Positions 24,423 through 32,930 of a DNA stretch of 64,000 nucleotides are shown piece by piece. The DNA lies in NCBI GenBank assembly GCA_965214235.1, contig CBDCBH010000002.1, forward strand, positions 1,116,001-1,180,000, read 5' to 3'. Positions within the stretch are counted from its first letter, which is position 1. Each line of letters begins with the position of its first letter. The DNA comes from Ilyomonas sp965214235. GTDB taxonomy: Bacteria; Bacteroidota; Bacteroidia; Chitinophagales; Chitinophagaceae. The position numbers and the translations under genes are program-made. The notes under the pieces were generated by a model. It was not told the origin of the DNA, ran no database searches, and saw nothing but the letters and a program-made list of their open reading frames with translations.

Positions 24423-26414
24423 TTAATCGGTTTGTGCAGGATCAAAAACAATATTTCCGCCTTTGCCAAACAAGCGCAAAGCAATCTCCGCTCCTACTCC
24501 ATCGGCTTTTTTAAATATTAGTTTTTGGTTTGAAACAACAGCCTTGCCGTTTCCATCTTTTACATTTATGGTAGCCTGGTATTTATCGCCTTTTTGAACA
24601 AATGAAATAGAAGCCAAAGGTGCATCGGTATTGCTGTTGGTGAAGTTAATATTGCAATCTTTTAAATCACTAATCACTTTGTTGGTTGTAACGGTTTCAT
24701 CGCCGGAAACAGATAACTGCACCGGAACTGAAAGTCCTGAATATGGCACCAATTGCGGATATACCTGCATCAGCAAATTGCAATAAATATTGTATTCAGC
24801 TTCGTTTTCTTTTTTGTAAGCTGCGCTAACATTTTCATACAACCTTCCCAAAAATAATTTCTCATTTGCTGTGTCCATCAGGGTTGTTTTTATCATCCAA
24901 TCCCAATCTTTCCGGGCCTCATTTTTATCGCCATTCTCCCATTTAAACTGCGATTCAAACAATTGAAAATAGCGTTGAATATTTTCGCGTTTATCGGTTG
25001 TTTGATAGGTTTTGTATTTATTCATAAAATATTTAGGACTGAAATTTTTTAGTAAATACCAGGCTTCATCAAATGTTGTTGTTGATTCGGCGCAAAATAA
25101 ATCGTACACCAATCTAACTCTGTCAGGGTCGTAAGCCAATTGGTTAACCACTACATATTCCTGCATTAATTTTTGCAGTTTTAAGGATGCAATTTTATAC
25201 AATGCAAATGGTGAATACCACCAGCCCTTTTTTAAAAATTTTATTTGCGCTATACTTTTATCAAGCAGTTGAACTTTTAATAAATTTACAGTAAAATCGT
25301 ACTGCGTTTGGGTAAGTGTTGTGCCAATATGCAACTCTTTAAAATTGGCGGCTTTGTTTAAAGCAAACTCTGCGCTGTCCAATTGTCCATCGTACAAATA
25401 ACCCCGCGCCAATGCAATATTATACCACCCAAAGCCAGGCGTAGAGCCGTTTTGCGATATGATTTCCTGGCACATGCTAATTGCGCGTTGCGGCTTTCCG
25501 CTATACACTTCAAGCATGGGAATATAGTAATACGGCTCGTTTAAAAAGCCATGCCCAAGGCTAAATTCGTCTCTGCTAAAATACTCTTTTGCAGTTGCAA
25601 AATTTCCTATTTCGCTTTGCATTCCTCCATAATTATTCCACGATACAGCACCGCCTTGCGCAAGCTGTTGATAGTAATATTCGCTGCTGTCGTAGTTTTT
25701 ATTATAGCAATGAAGCAAGGCTAAGTAATGGTAAATGCGAAGCCTGTCCTGCTCACTTTGCATAGCGCCAAACCAAGCATCGTTGACAGCTTTATTTTTT
25801 TCTATAAAAGCAAACCCCTGATAGCAAATTTGAAACGCTTGCTGTTCATTTTCAGCAACGCCGTTTTTTAAAAAAGAAAATTTATCAGAAGTAAAAAAAC
25901 GATTGCGGTGATATTCCCATGCACGCTGCTCGTACAAACCAAAAAAATCGCGCTGAAAACGATATTGCTCTACATCGTCCAGCAAAGCCATTACTGAATC
26001 GGGCATTTCAATGTTATCATAACATTCTTTCAGGGCATTTACAATTACAAAATAATCCTGAAACAGCCGTATGTTTTCTGAAAAAAAAGCAATGGAAGAA
26101 TTGATATTGCGCAGCGTTGAACCAAAATCTTTATTTAGTAAAACCAATGATTTATGAAGCGGAACAATGGCGTTTTTGTAACCTAAAAAATCGGCGCTTC
26201 TATCGTACTTGTACATGCCTTCGTACATCCAGCCAACGTAGTAAGTGTTATCTAAGCGGAGAAACTCACGGCTTCGTGGAAGCGCGTCTTTATCAGTAGG
26301 GTTTACGCCAATGCGCTTAGCATTAATTTCATAACGCGCAGCGGCATTGTCTTGTGAAAAAACAGTAAAACAAAACGAACAAATAAAAATTAAAATCAGC
26401 CACCACTTCATCAA
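24423..26414 (-). CDS. Exported TPR-like protein of unknown function, last gene of the DUF58-MoxR cluster
   Basis: I do not recognise a named family. A signal peptide (residues 1-20, ending TVFSQ) precedes about 540 residues that look helical and TPR-like, with blocks such as HYLALLHCYNKNYDSSEYYYQQLA and NIALARGYLYDGQLDSAEFALNKAA. The last ~80 residues look like a beta-rich domain (FVQKGDKYQATINVKDGNGK). It would sit in the periplasm. Its ATG overlaps the stop of the small gene upstream (ATGA), implying coupled translation. Proteins with TPR repeats often accompany MoxR/DUF58 genes, so a role in the same envelope or protein-assembly process is a fair guess. Confidence 0.7.
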   Translation of the reverse strand: MMKWWLILIFICSFCFTVFSQDNAAARYEINAKRIGVNPTDKDALPRSREFLRLDNTYYVGWMYEGMYKYDRSADFLGYKNAIVPLHKSLVLLNKDFGSTLRNINSSIAFFSENIRLFQDYFVIVNALKECYDNIEMPDSVMALLDDVEQYRFQRDFFGLYEQRAWEYHRNRFFTSDKFSFLKNGVAENEQQAFQICYQGFAFIEKNKAVNDAWFGAMQSEQDRLRIYHYLALLHCYNKNYDSSEYYYQQLAQGGAVSWNNYGGMQSEIGNFATAKEYFSRDEFSLGHGFLNEPYYYIPMLEVYSGKPQRAISMCQEIISQNGSTPGFGWYNIALARGYLYDGQLDSAEFALNKAANFKELHIGTTLTQTQYDFTVNLLKVQLLDKSIAQIKFLKKGWWYSPFALYKIASLKLQKLMQEYVVVNQLAYDPDRVRLVYDLFCAESTTTFDEAWYLLKNFSPKYFMNKYKTYQTTDKRENIQRYFQLFESQFKWENGDKNEARKDWDWMIKTTLMDTANEKLFLGRLYENVSAAYKKENEAEYNIYCNLLMQVYPQLVPYSGLSVPVQLSVSGDETVTTNKVISDLKDCNINFTNSNTDAPLASISFVQKGDKYQATINVKDGNGKAVVSNQKLIFKKADGVGAEIALRLFGKGGNIVFDPAQTD

Positions 26415-26605
26415 ACACTGTCCTTTACTTTTTTCATAATATTTTCAAAAGTATATTGTTCCAATTCTTTCCAAATCTGGTCGCGCTTTTCTTTTAAACG
26501 AAGCACTTCATCTTCATTTAAAATTTTTATTTTTTTATCGGTTTCCATCACTTTTAATTCATCAAACGCCGAATCGTTTAACACATCAAGGAGTAACTTT
26601 TTCAT
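26411..26605 (-). CDS. Small charged helical protein, coupled to the TPR-protein gene
   Basis: A 64-residue protein, rich in Lys, Glu and Leu and almost certainly alpha-helical (KILNEDEVLRLKEKRDQIWKELEQY). No signal peptide or membrane segment is visible. Its TGA overlaps the next gene's ATG by four bases, and GGAACAA just before its own start may serve as a weak ribosome site, which together argue it is translated. I do not recognise the family. It is separated by 214 bases from moxR upstream, so it may have its own promoter; none with good boxes was found there. Confidence 0.6.
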   Translation of the reverse strand: MKKLLLDVLNDSAFDELKVMETDKKIKILNEDEVLRLKEKRDQIWKELEQYTFENIMKKVKDSV

Positions 26606-26819
26606 TTGTTCCTGGTTAATTTACTGTATCAAAAACAACAAACACTCTATTTTATAAGTAAGAAGCGTGTTTGCGTTTGTTTCGTATCATGTTTATAAAA
26701 GCACTCATTAATAAATGAATCTTAAAAAAATATAAATTACGTATTTTTTACAACGCGGGTTTTAGTAATAAATTGGCTTCTAAAAATAAAATTAGTAATA
26801 AGATTCGGATAAAAATAAT

Positions 26820-27809
26820 CTATCCAATTTTAAGCTTGCTTAACCTGTCAATTTCTTTATTCAAGATGCCCGCCAATGCCTTATGTTTCGCTTCTTTGTT
26901 CCTATACATTAAACGATGGTCTAAAACAGCAGGCGTTATAATTTGCAGATCATCTTCTGTTACAAACGTTCTTCCATTTACCAATGCAAATGCTTTTAAA
27001 CATTTTAGAAACGTGATGCCGCTTCGGGTTGATGCGCCCAGCACAATATCAGGATGGCGGCGTGTGTTCCAAACAATATTTCTAACTGCACTAATAATTT
27101 CTTCATGAATAAAAACATGCTCTGCATTGCTTTGCAACAACAAAATATCATTCATGCTCAACACCTGTTGTATATGCTCTAAATTGTTCTGAATGCGGAG
27201 ATAGTTTTTATAGATGTCAAGCTCGGTGGCTTCATCAACATAGCCAAAATAAATTTTAATAAAGAAGCGATCCAACTGCGCGGCAGGCAATGGATAGGTG
27301 CCTTCCATTTCAACAGGATTTTGCGTGGCTATGGTAAAAAATAAATCTTCTAAAGGATAGGTTACATCGCCCATGGTAATCTGGTTTTCAGCCATACATT
27401 CCAGCAAGGCGCTTTGCACTTTTGGCGAGGCGCGGTTAATTTCATCTGCCAGCAAAACATTGCAAAACAAAGGACCTTTTTTAAAGATGAACTCCTTTTT
27501 AATATCATCAAAAATATGCGAGCCGATTAAGTCCATAGGCAGCAGGTCGGGCGTGAATTGAATGCGCTTAAAATCCGCACCACCACTATGTTTCAGTCCG
27601 GCAATGCTTTGCGCAAGTGTTTTTGCCATCACTGTTTTTCCGGTGCCCGGATTGTCTTCAATTAAGATATGGCCTTTCGCCAGTAAAGCCGTTACAATGA
27701 GTTGTATTTGTGTGCGTTTACCGCGAATTACAGTTTCAATATTATTAACTAACTTCTCAATGTTGGCAATCGTTTCTTCCGTTCCTGTTTGTACTGCTGT
27801 TGTTTCCAT
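26820..27809 (-). CDS. MoxR-family AAA+ ATPase
   Basis: Cytosolic AAA+ ATPase of the MoxR group, thought to act as a chaperone for assembly of protein complexes with the DUF58 partner. Walker A is GTGKT at residues 55-59 (NPGTGKT), Walker B is LLADEIN with Asp122-Glu123, and sensor 1 follows as FFTIATQNP (the usual IATQNP box). The C-terminal lid domain ends with a normal tail. Length 329 residues is standard. It follows the transglutaminase gene by only five bases and DUF58 lies just upstream, the classic conserved cluster. Confidence 0.93.
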   Translation of the reverse strand: METTAVQTGTEETIANIEKLVNNIETVIRGKRTQIQLIVTALLAKGHILIEDNPGTGKTVMAKTLAQSIAGLKHSGGADFKRIQFTPDLLPMDLIGSHIFDDIKKEFIFKKGPLFCNVLLADEINRASPKVQSALLECMAENQITMGDVTYPLEDLFFTIATQNPVEMEGTYPLPAAQLDRFFIKIYFGYVDEATELDIYKNYLRIQNNLEHIQQVLSMNDILLLQSNAEHVFIHEEIISAVRNIVWNTRRHPDIVLGASTRSGITFLKCLKAFALVNGRTFVTEDDLQIITPAVLDHRLMYRNKEAKHKALAGILNKEIDRLSKLKIG

Positions 27810-27814
27810 AATTC

Positions 27815-30433
27815 TTATTTAGGCGATGTAAAATATCGGATGGTATTGTAAATATTTAAAAATTTACCCAACCTTTCTTTAAAAGGCACTTGGTTTTTTA
27901 TGTTCTGAATGAATGTTGAATAAAATGAAGCAACCGTTTGTTGTTCGTTTAACGATAACGCAGCATTGCTATATTTCGCTTTTTGATAAACGTTGCTGAA
28001 AGGAGAAAAATTTGTTCCAAACTGCTTATCGGTTTGCATTGCAAATTGTTGTGGACCTAAACCTGAACGGTAATAACCCAGCTGATTTAAATAGAACATA
28101 GCAGCGTTGTATTTATCGGAAGCAGATTGTTTTGCATTTTGATTTCTTTTTGCTTTGCCATTGAAATAAAACCATATAAAATAAGGCGTAGCAAAAACTG
28201 CCAGCAAAAAAATACATATACCAGCTAATGTTATCCAAAGAACGTGAAGCCAATTAACCGGTTCGCCTTCTGGCGATGTTTTTTTCTTTTGATTTTTCTT
28301 TGCTGTATCGGTTTCAATAATTTTAATTTCATCAACCGGAACCGGGTTCGGAATTTTTTTTATGATAGATGAAACATTATCGGTTTCCGTTGCATTGATG
28401 TTTTTTAAAACTTCTGCATAAGAAGCTGCGGTAATGTGCATTCCTTTCCGTACAGCGCTTAAGGGTACTGTTCCGCTATCTGCAGAAACTGTTGCCCGCG
28501 AAGCATCTACTGTTACATCAACCGCATCAGCAACGGTGTAAGTTTTATCATGGTAAAGAAGGTCTTTAATATTTATTTTTATGCGCTTTAGAATGGTATC
28601 TGTTTGCACAACCGTTCCGTCTGCAACAAGATAAACCTGCTGCATATCAAGAGGTGGCGTTTGATCGGGCTGCGAGGCTTGTTGTACGTTCACATCTGGG
28701 ATTGTTGTATCAAAATCCATCCAACCGTAGCCAGGAAAATATACTTGCACCCAGGCATGTGCCTGGTCTTCGTAAAACCAATACCAGCCTAGGTTTTTAC
28801 TACTTCTGTCAATGGTTAAAAAGCCTGCTGCAATGCGCGAAGGAATGCCTAAAGCACGCAACATAAACAAGGTGGCGCCTGCATAATAAGCGCAATAGCC
28901 TTTGCGGTTTTCGAATAAAAAATAATTGAGTTTATTGGCAGACGGGATGCCCGGAATACCAGGGTTATCGGAGTATTTAAATAATGGTTGACCAAACTCA
29001 TCCTTGCTTAAAAAATAACTGCGGATGGCAAGCATTTTATCAATGGGTGTTGAAGCATTTGCGGTAATTTGTTGTGCCAGTTTCGTTATCCTGTTATAAT
29101 CGGTATCGTGCGGCATAAAGGTATAATAACTCATGAAGCGCGACTCCATTCCCCGAAAGTCTGTTACTTCACGCAGCTTTTTAAAACGCTGTTCCTGAAA
29201 TGCGGTAAGCATCGGGTCTCCGGCAGGATTGTAAATAAAATAAGCGCTGTTTAAATCGCTCACCCACATTTTTGCGCGGTATGCGCTTTTGTATTGTTCT
29301 TTAAATTCAGGCGGTACGCCGATAGGCTGACAGGAAAAAGCGGTTGACGGAGCTAAATATTCATCAGGTGAAAGCAATACCTTATAAACATCAGTAGTAA
29401 TTACTTTTCGGTTTAATGTTGCTTTGGTATTTCTTATCACCGTTGAATCGGTCTTTGAAAAATATAAAGGAATACGCGATGGATCGGGCTTAAATAAATC
29501 GTTTGACGGCATGTTCAAAGTGTCCATTTCAAACGTTTGTGTGAGCGTATCAAACCTGGTATAATAGTAAGCCGTATAGTACAAGGGGTTTGGCGTTTTT
29601 CCATCGGGAAAAAAGTTATCAAGCTTCGCCACAAACACTAACCGCTTTCCTTTGTTTAAACCACCCGTAAGCTTTGTTTGATCTTTATTACTGATAGAGC
29701 CATCTTTGTTTTCTTTTGTCATGCTTTCGTGGTTGCCCTTCTTATTATAGTCGGGCTGCATACCGCTCCACTCCTTTTCGATGGCTTTAAAATCTTCATT
29801 AAAAGCAGTAAAAATTCCGGTTAAAATCAGCAACAAAATCACAGCAAAACCAAACATTCGTTTGGTAATAAACCAGCCGAAGCCGGCTTCGTCTTCATTC
29901 ATGTTACGGATAAGTTCGGCAGTATAAATTACATACACTGCATAACCCAACACTGGCGCAAAGGCAGCAATCAATGCATTGGCTTTAATGTCGGCGGTTC
30001 GGCTCACCACAACCAAATGAATAATGAGTAAAAAAGCACTCCATAAAATGGTGAACCATCGCGCACGGCTGAAGCCGTAACCGGCAAGCCATCCGATAGA
30101 AAACAGAATGGAGAAAATGAGAAATTTAATAGAGATTAAAAACGTATCAAACTCACCTACAACAACGTTTTCAATGATGCTGTAAGCGATGATGTAAAAC
30201 AAAGCCAGCACCGCCAGTGTTGAAACAAAACGGAACCGGTACGCATAAAATACGGTTGATAACGCCAGCCCTGCCGTGAAGTAACAGCCTTGTAAAATCC
30301 AGTCGTTCTGCAGGATCGCATAAAAGCGGTTCACATCCCACAACACATAAAACGATAATACTGCGGTTGGCAACACCAGCAGCAGTAACTGCGCAATCAC
30401 TTTCTTATAACTATGTATTCGTCCTATTTTCAC
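27815..30433 (-). CDS. Membrane protein with transglutaminase-like domain (TgpA-like)
   Basis: An 872-residue protein. About six N-terminal membrane segments (residues 12-210) are followed by a large extracytoplasmic part containing the transglutaminase-like core. Its catalytic triad is complete: Cys514 in NRKGYCAYYAGA, His559 in DQAHAWVQVYFPGYG and Asp575 in WMDFDTT. Another membrane helix follows near residues 740-765, with a cytoplasmic tail that resembles the DUF4129 tail of this group. The enzyme probably cleaves or cross-links peptides at the cell surface. It lies between DUF58 and moxR in one tight minus-strand operon, a combination seen widely in bacteria. Confidence 0.88.
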   Translation of the reverse strand: MKIGRIHSYKKVIAQLLLLVLPTAVLSFYVLWDVNRFYAILQNDWILQGCYFTAGLALSTVFYAYRFRFVSTLAVLALFYIIAYSIIENVVVGEFDTFLISIKFLIFSILFSIGWLAGYGFSRARWFTILWSAFLLIIHLVVVSRTADIKANALIAAFAPVLGYAVYVIYTAELIRNMNEDEAGFGWFITKRMFGFAVILLLILTGIFTAFNEDFKAIEKEWSGMQPDYNKKGNHESMTKENKDGSISNKDQTKLTGGLNKGKRLVFVAKLDNFFPDGKTPNPLYYTAYYYTRFDTLTQTFEMDTLNMPSNDLFKPDPSRIPLYFSKTDSTVIRNTKATLNRKVITTDVYKVLLSPDEYLAPSTAFSCQPIGVPPEFKEQYKSAYRAKMWVSDLNSAYFIYNPAGDPMLTAFQEQRFKKLREVTDFRGMESRFMSYYTFMPHDTDYNRITKLAQQITANASTPIDKMLAIRSYFLSKDEFGQPLFKYSDNPGIPGIPSANKLNYFLFENRKGYCAYYAGATLFMLRALGIPSRIAAGFLTIDRSSKNLGWYWFYEDQAHAWVQVYFPGYGWMDFDTTIPDVNVQQASQPDQTPPLDMQQVYLVADGTVVQTDTILKRIKINIKDLLYHDKTYTVADAVDVTVDASRATVSADSGTVPLSAVRKGMHITAASYAEVLKNINATETDNVSSIIKKIPNPVPVDEIKIIETDTAKKNQKKKTSPEGEPVNWLHVLWITLAGICIFLLAVFATPYFIWFYFNGKAKRNQNAKQSASDKYNAAMFYLNQLGYYRSGLGPQQFAMQTDKQFGTNFSPFSNVYQKAKYSNAALSLNEQQTVASFYSTFIQNIKNQVPFKERLGKFLNIYNTIRYFTSPK

Positions 30434-30489
30434 TTGCTGTATGTACTATGTAAGATTGAATATTTATTTTTATTAGAACACTAAAACAC

Positions 30490-31875
30490 TTATTGCTCTA
30501 TCACTTCTGCTTTAGAAAACTGTTGCAATACAGCCTTCAGCTTCTTTTCATTTTCAACAATTTTTGAACGGAGCAGTGTAAAGTTCCAGTTGCGTTTGTA
30601 TTCTGTTACCGTGTTCTGTTCATTCTTAATAAAAAGCCATTGCAGCCAGTCGCCCAACTGCTGGTTACCTAAGCTATTGGTAAGTGCTATAAAAACAAAC
30701 GAAATATCATTGCCCCATTGCTCTGCTAATTGCCGCACCTGTTCAACATCGCTTAACGATGATACAATAACCATCGCAGCATCTTTACTGTTCACGTAGT
30801 TTTTTAAATCTTTATCCGTTTGCCAGCGGCTGATGCTGATGCTATGCTTTACACTTTGTTGCGCATCGTTTGTATTGATAGCAGGTAATGTTTGATCGGG
30901 CAAATATCTTACTTCAAAACCTTGCTGAATAAGCTGCCTGTAAACGCTCCAGATAAATGTTTTATAATAATTTAAAAACGGAATGTTAATCACTTCACCT
31001 ACATCTTTTCCAAACGATGAATAAAACGAGGCATACAAATAAACATGCGAAGCATAAGGGTCAAGCACTTCGGGAATGCGAACTACCAGCTCTTTGTTTT
31101 TTGCATAAATTTTCCAAACAATGCGGCGCACATCATCGTTGCCTTCAAAGTGTTTATAATTAATGTGCTCTCCTTCCACTCTTTTTATTTCTTCAATTCT
31201 TGTGTTGGTATCTTGTGTTTTGCGTGGAAATGTAGTGATAGTTTTAGTTACAGAATCTTGCGGCGATGTATAAAACCGATTGTTTGTAGCCACAGGCAAA
31301 GCAAATGAAAAGAACTGAAAAAAATCTTCAAAATAAACAATCGCTTTTTCAATACGGTATTCTTTAATGGCGGGCAACTGCCAGTTGTAAGTGCCTTCAA
31401 TTGCAGTGGCAATAAGCTTTCCGGCAATCTGCTCTACCAAAGAAAATTTTTTAGAAACATGCTGTTCATCGTATTGCAAACGAAGCTTAACAAATCCCAA
31501 TAATGGTTTGATAAGAGGCTTAACTTTTACATACACTTCCTGTTTGCTTTTCGTGTTATCGTTGTTTGTTGTTTTTGCTTCCACTAAAAATTGAACAAGC
31601 CCCTTTTTTTTCTTCACAAAAAAGTAAGTAAAAGAAAACAGTACAGACAAGAAGGAAACAGAAAGAAAAATAAGAAGAAACCAGAAAGCAATATTCAATA
31701 ACAAAGGAAAAATATCGGCATAAGCCGTATCCGGCAGTTTAGGAAAGGTTTTAATCCAAAAATATCCTGCAAGACAGCATACGGCAAACACAACAAAATA
31801 CCAGGTGAAGGGAAGATAAAAAGAAAAGCGGCGGACAGGTTGGGAATTGCGACTGATGCTTGATTGCACATTCAT
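30490..31875 (-). CDS. DUF58 domain-containing protein
   Basis: First gene of the DUF58-transglutaminase-MoxR cluster. Two N-terminal membrane helices (about residues 21-45 and 55-88) precede a cytoplasmic part. The DUF58 signature is the EGEHINYKHFEGNDDVRRIVWKIYAK segment near the middle (a version of R-x-Y-x-x-G-D-x-x-R-x-I-x-W), followed by a von Willebrand A-like fold without an obvious MIDAS motif. Length 461 residues is somewhat longer than usual because of the C-terminal part. It is thought to work with MoxR. It is divergent from the methyltransferase gene, with 89 bases between. Confidence 0.88.
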   Translation of the reverse strand: MNVQSSISRNSQPVRRFSFYLPFTWYFVVFAVCCLAGYFWIKTFPKLPDTAYADIFPLLLNIAFWFLLIFLSVSFLSVLFSFTYFFVKKKKGLVQFLVEAKTTNNDNTKSKQEVYVKVKPLIKPLLGFVKLRLQYDEQHVSKKFSLVEQIAGKLIATAIEGTYNWQLPAIKEYRIEKAIVYFEDFFQFFSFALPVATNNRFYTSPQDSVTKTITTFPRKTQDTNTRIEEIKRVEGEHINYKHFEGNDDVRRIVWKIYAKNKELVVRIPEVLDPYASHVYLYASFYSSFGKDVGEVINIPFLNYYKTFIWSVYRQLIQQGFEVRYLPDQTLPAINTNDAQQSVKHSISISRWQTDKDLKNYVNSKDAAMVIVSSLSDVEQVRQLAEQWGNDISFVFIALTNSLGNQQLGDWLQWLFIKNEQNTVTEYKRNWNFTLLRSKIVENEKKLKAVLQQFSKAEVIEQ

Positions 31876-31964
31876 GGATGGAAAGATAAATGAAAGATGA
31901 AAACGAAATTTGACATTGAATAAAGTGTTGTCTTTTTAACTGAAACTTTACTTTCTTTGCCGCC

Positions 31965-32864
31965 ATGCCTCAAGTAATTTGTTACGGGGAATGCCCTGCC
32001 TGCAAAAGCGATTCAATTAATTTCGTATTAGAAACGAAAGACAACACAGTAAGCGGAGAAAGCTTTTCGGTTTGGCAATGCAACCAATGCACGCTTCGCT
32101 TCACACAAAATGCGCCGGACGCTGATGGTATTGGTATCTTTTATAAATCGGGCAATTATGTTTCTCATAGTGATACGAAGAAAGGCATTATCAACAGGCT
32201 TTATCATTCGGTAAGAAATATCACGCTAAAACAAAAAAGAAAACTTGTACAAACAGTAACCGGATTGCAAAAAGGAACCTTGCTTGATGTTGGTGCAGGA
32301 ACAGGCGCTTTTGCGGCTGAAATGAAGAATGCGGGATGGAAGGTAACCGCTTTGGAACCGGATGAAACCGCACGGAACAATGCGAAAAAAAACTACGGTA
32401 TAACGCTTCAGTCATCAGATGATTTATTTGCTCAACAGCCGCAAACGTTTGATGCCATTACGTTGTGGCATGTGCTGGAGCATGTGCACCCATTGCACAG
32501 GTATTTGCAAATGTTTACAACCATAGTAAAAGAAAACGGAAGATTGATAATTGCTGTGCCTAATTATACCAGTTTTGATGCGGCTTATTATAAAGAGTAT
32601 TGGGCGGCTTATGATGTGCCTCGGCATCTCTATCATTTTTCGCCGAAAAGTATAAAGCAATTGTTAGCACAATATCAGTTCAATATCGTTGCTATAAAAC
32701 CAATGCCGTTTGATAGTTTTTATGTAAGTATGTTAAGCGAAAAATACAAAACCGGAAAGAACAATTTTGTAAATGCTTTTTTTACCGGATTGCGCTCCAA
32801 TGCAAAGGCTTCGGGCAAGCCGGAACGGACCAGTTCAATTATTTATATTGCTAAGAAAATGTAA
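31965..32864 (+). CDS. Class I SAM-dependent methyltransferase with N-terminal zinc ribbon
   Basis: A cytosolic methyltransferase of the Methyltransf_23 type. Four cysteines in two CxxC pairs (Cys10/Cys13 and Cys39/Cys42) form an N-terminal zinc ribbon. The SAM-binding loop LLDVGAGTGAF is at residues about 107-117, followed by the acidic motif VTALEPDE and the post-motif ITLWHVLEHVHP. Proteins of this layout are often linked to surface polysaccharide synthesis in Bacteroidota, but the substrate is unknown. It has 299 residues and no signal peptide. A PorE-like gene follows 66 bases later. Confidence 0.88.
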   Translation: MPQVICYGECPACKSDSINFVLETKDNTVSGESFSVWQCNQCTLRFTQNAPDADGIGIFYKSGNYVSHSDTKKGIINRLYHSVRNITLKQKRKLVQTVTGLQKGTLLDVGAGTGAFAAEMKNAGWKVTALEPDETARNNAKKNYGITLQSSDDLFAQQPQTFDAITLWHVLEHVHPLHRYLQMFTTIVKENGRLIIAVPNYTSFDAAYYKEYWAAYDVPRHLYHFSPKSIKQLLAQYQFNIVAIKPMPFDSFYVSMLSEKYKTGKNNFVNAFFTGLRSNAKASGKPERTSSIIYIAKKM

Positions 32865-32930
32865 TTGGTTACAATAATAACATCATTCATTTAACACAAT
32901 CCTTTCATAGTTTTTTACATTTTTACATAC

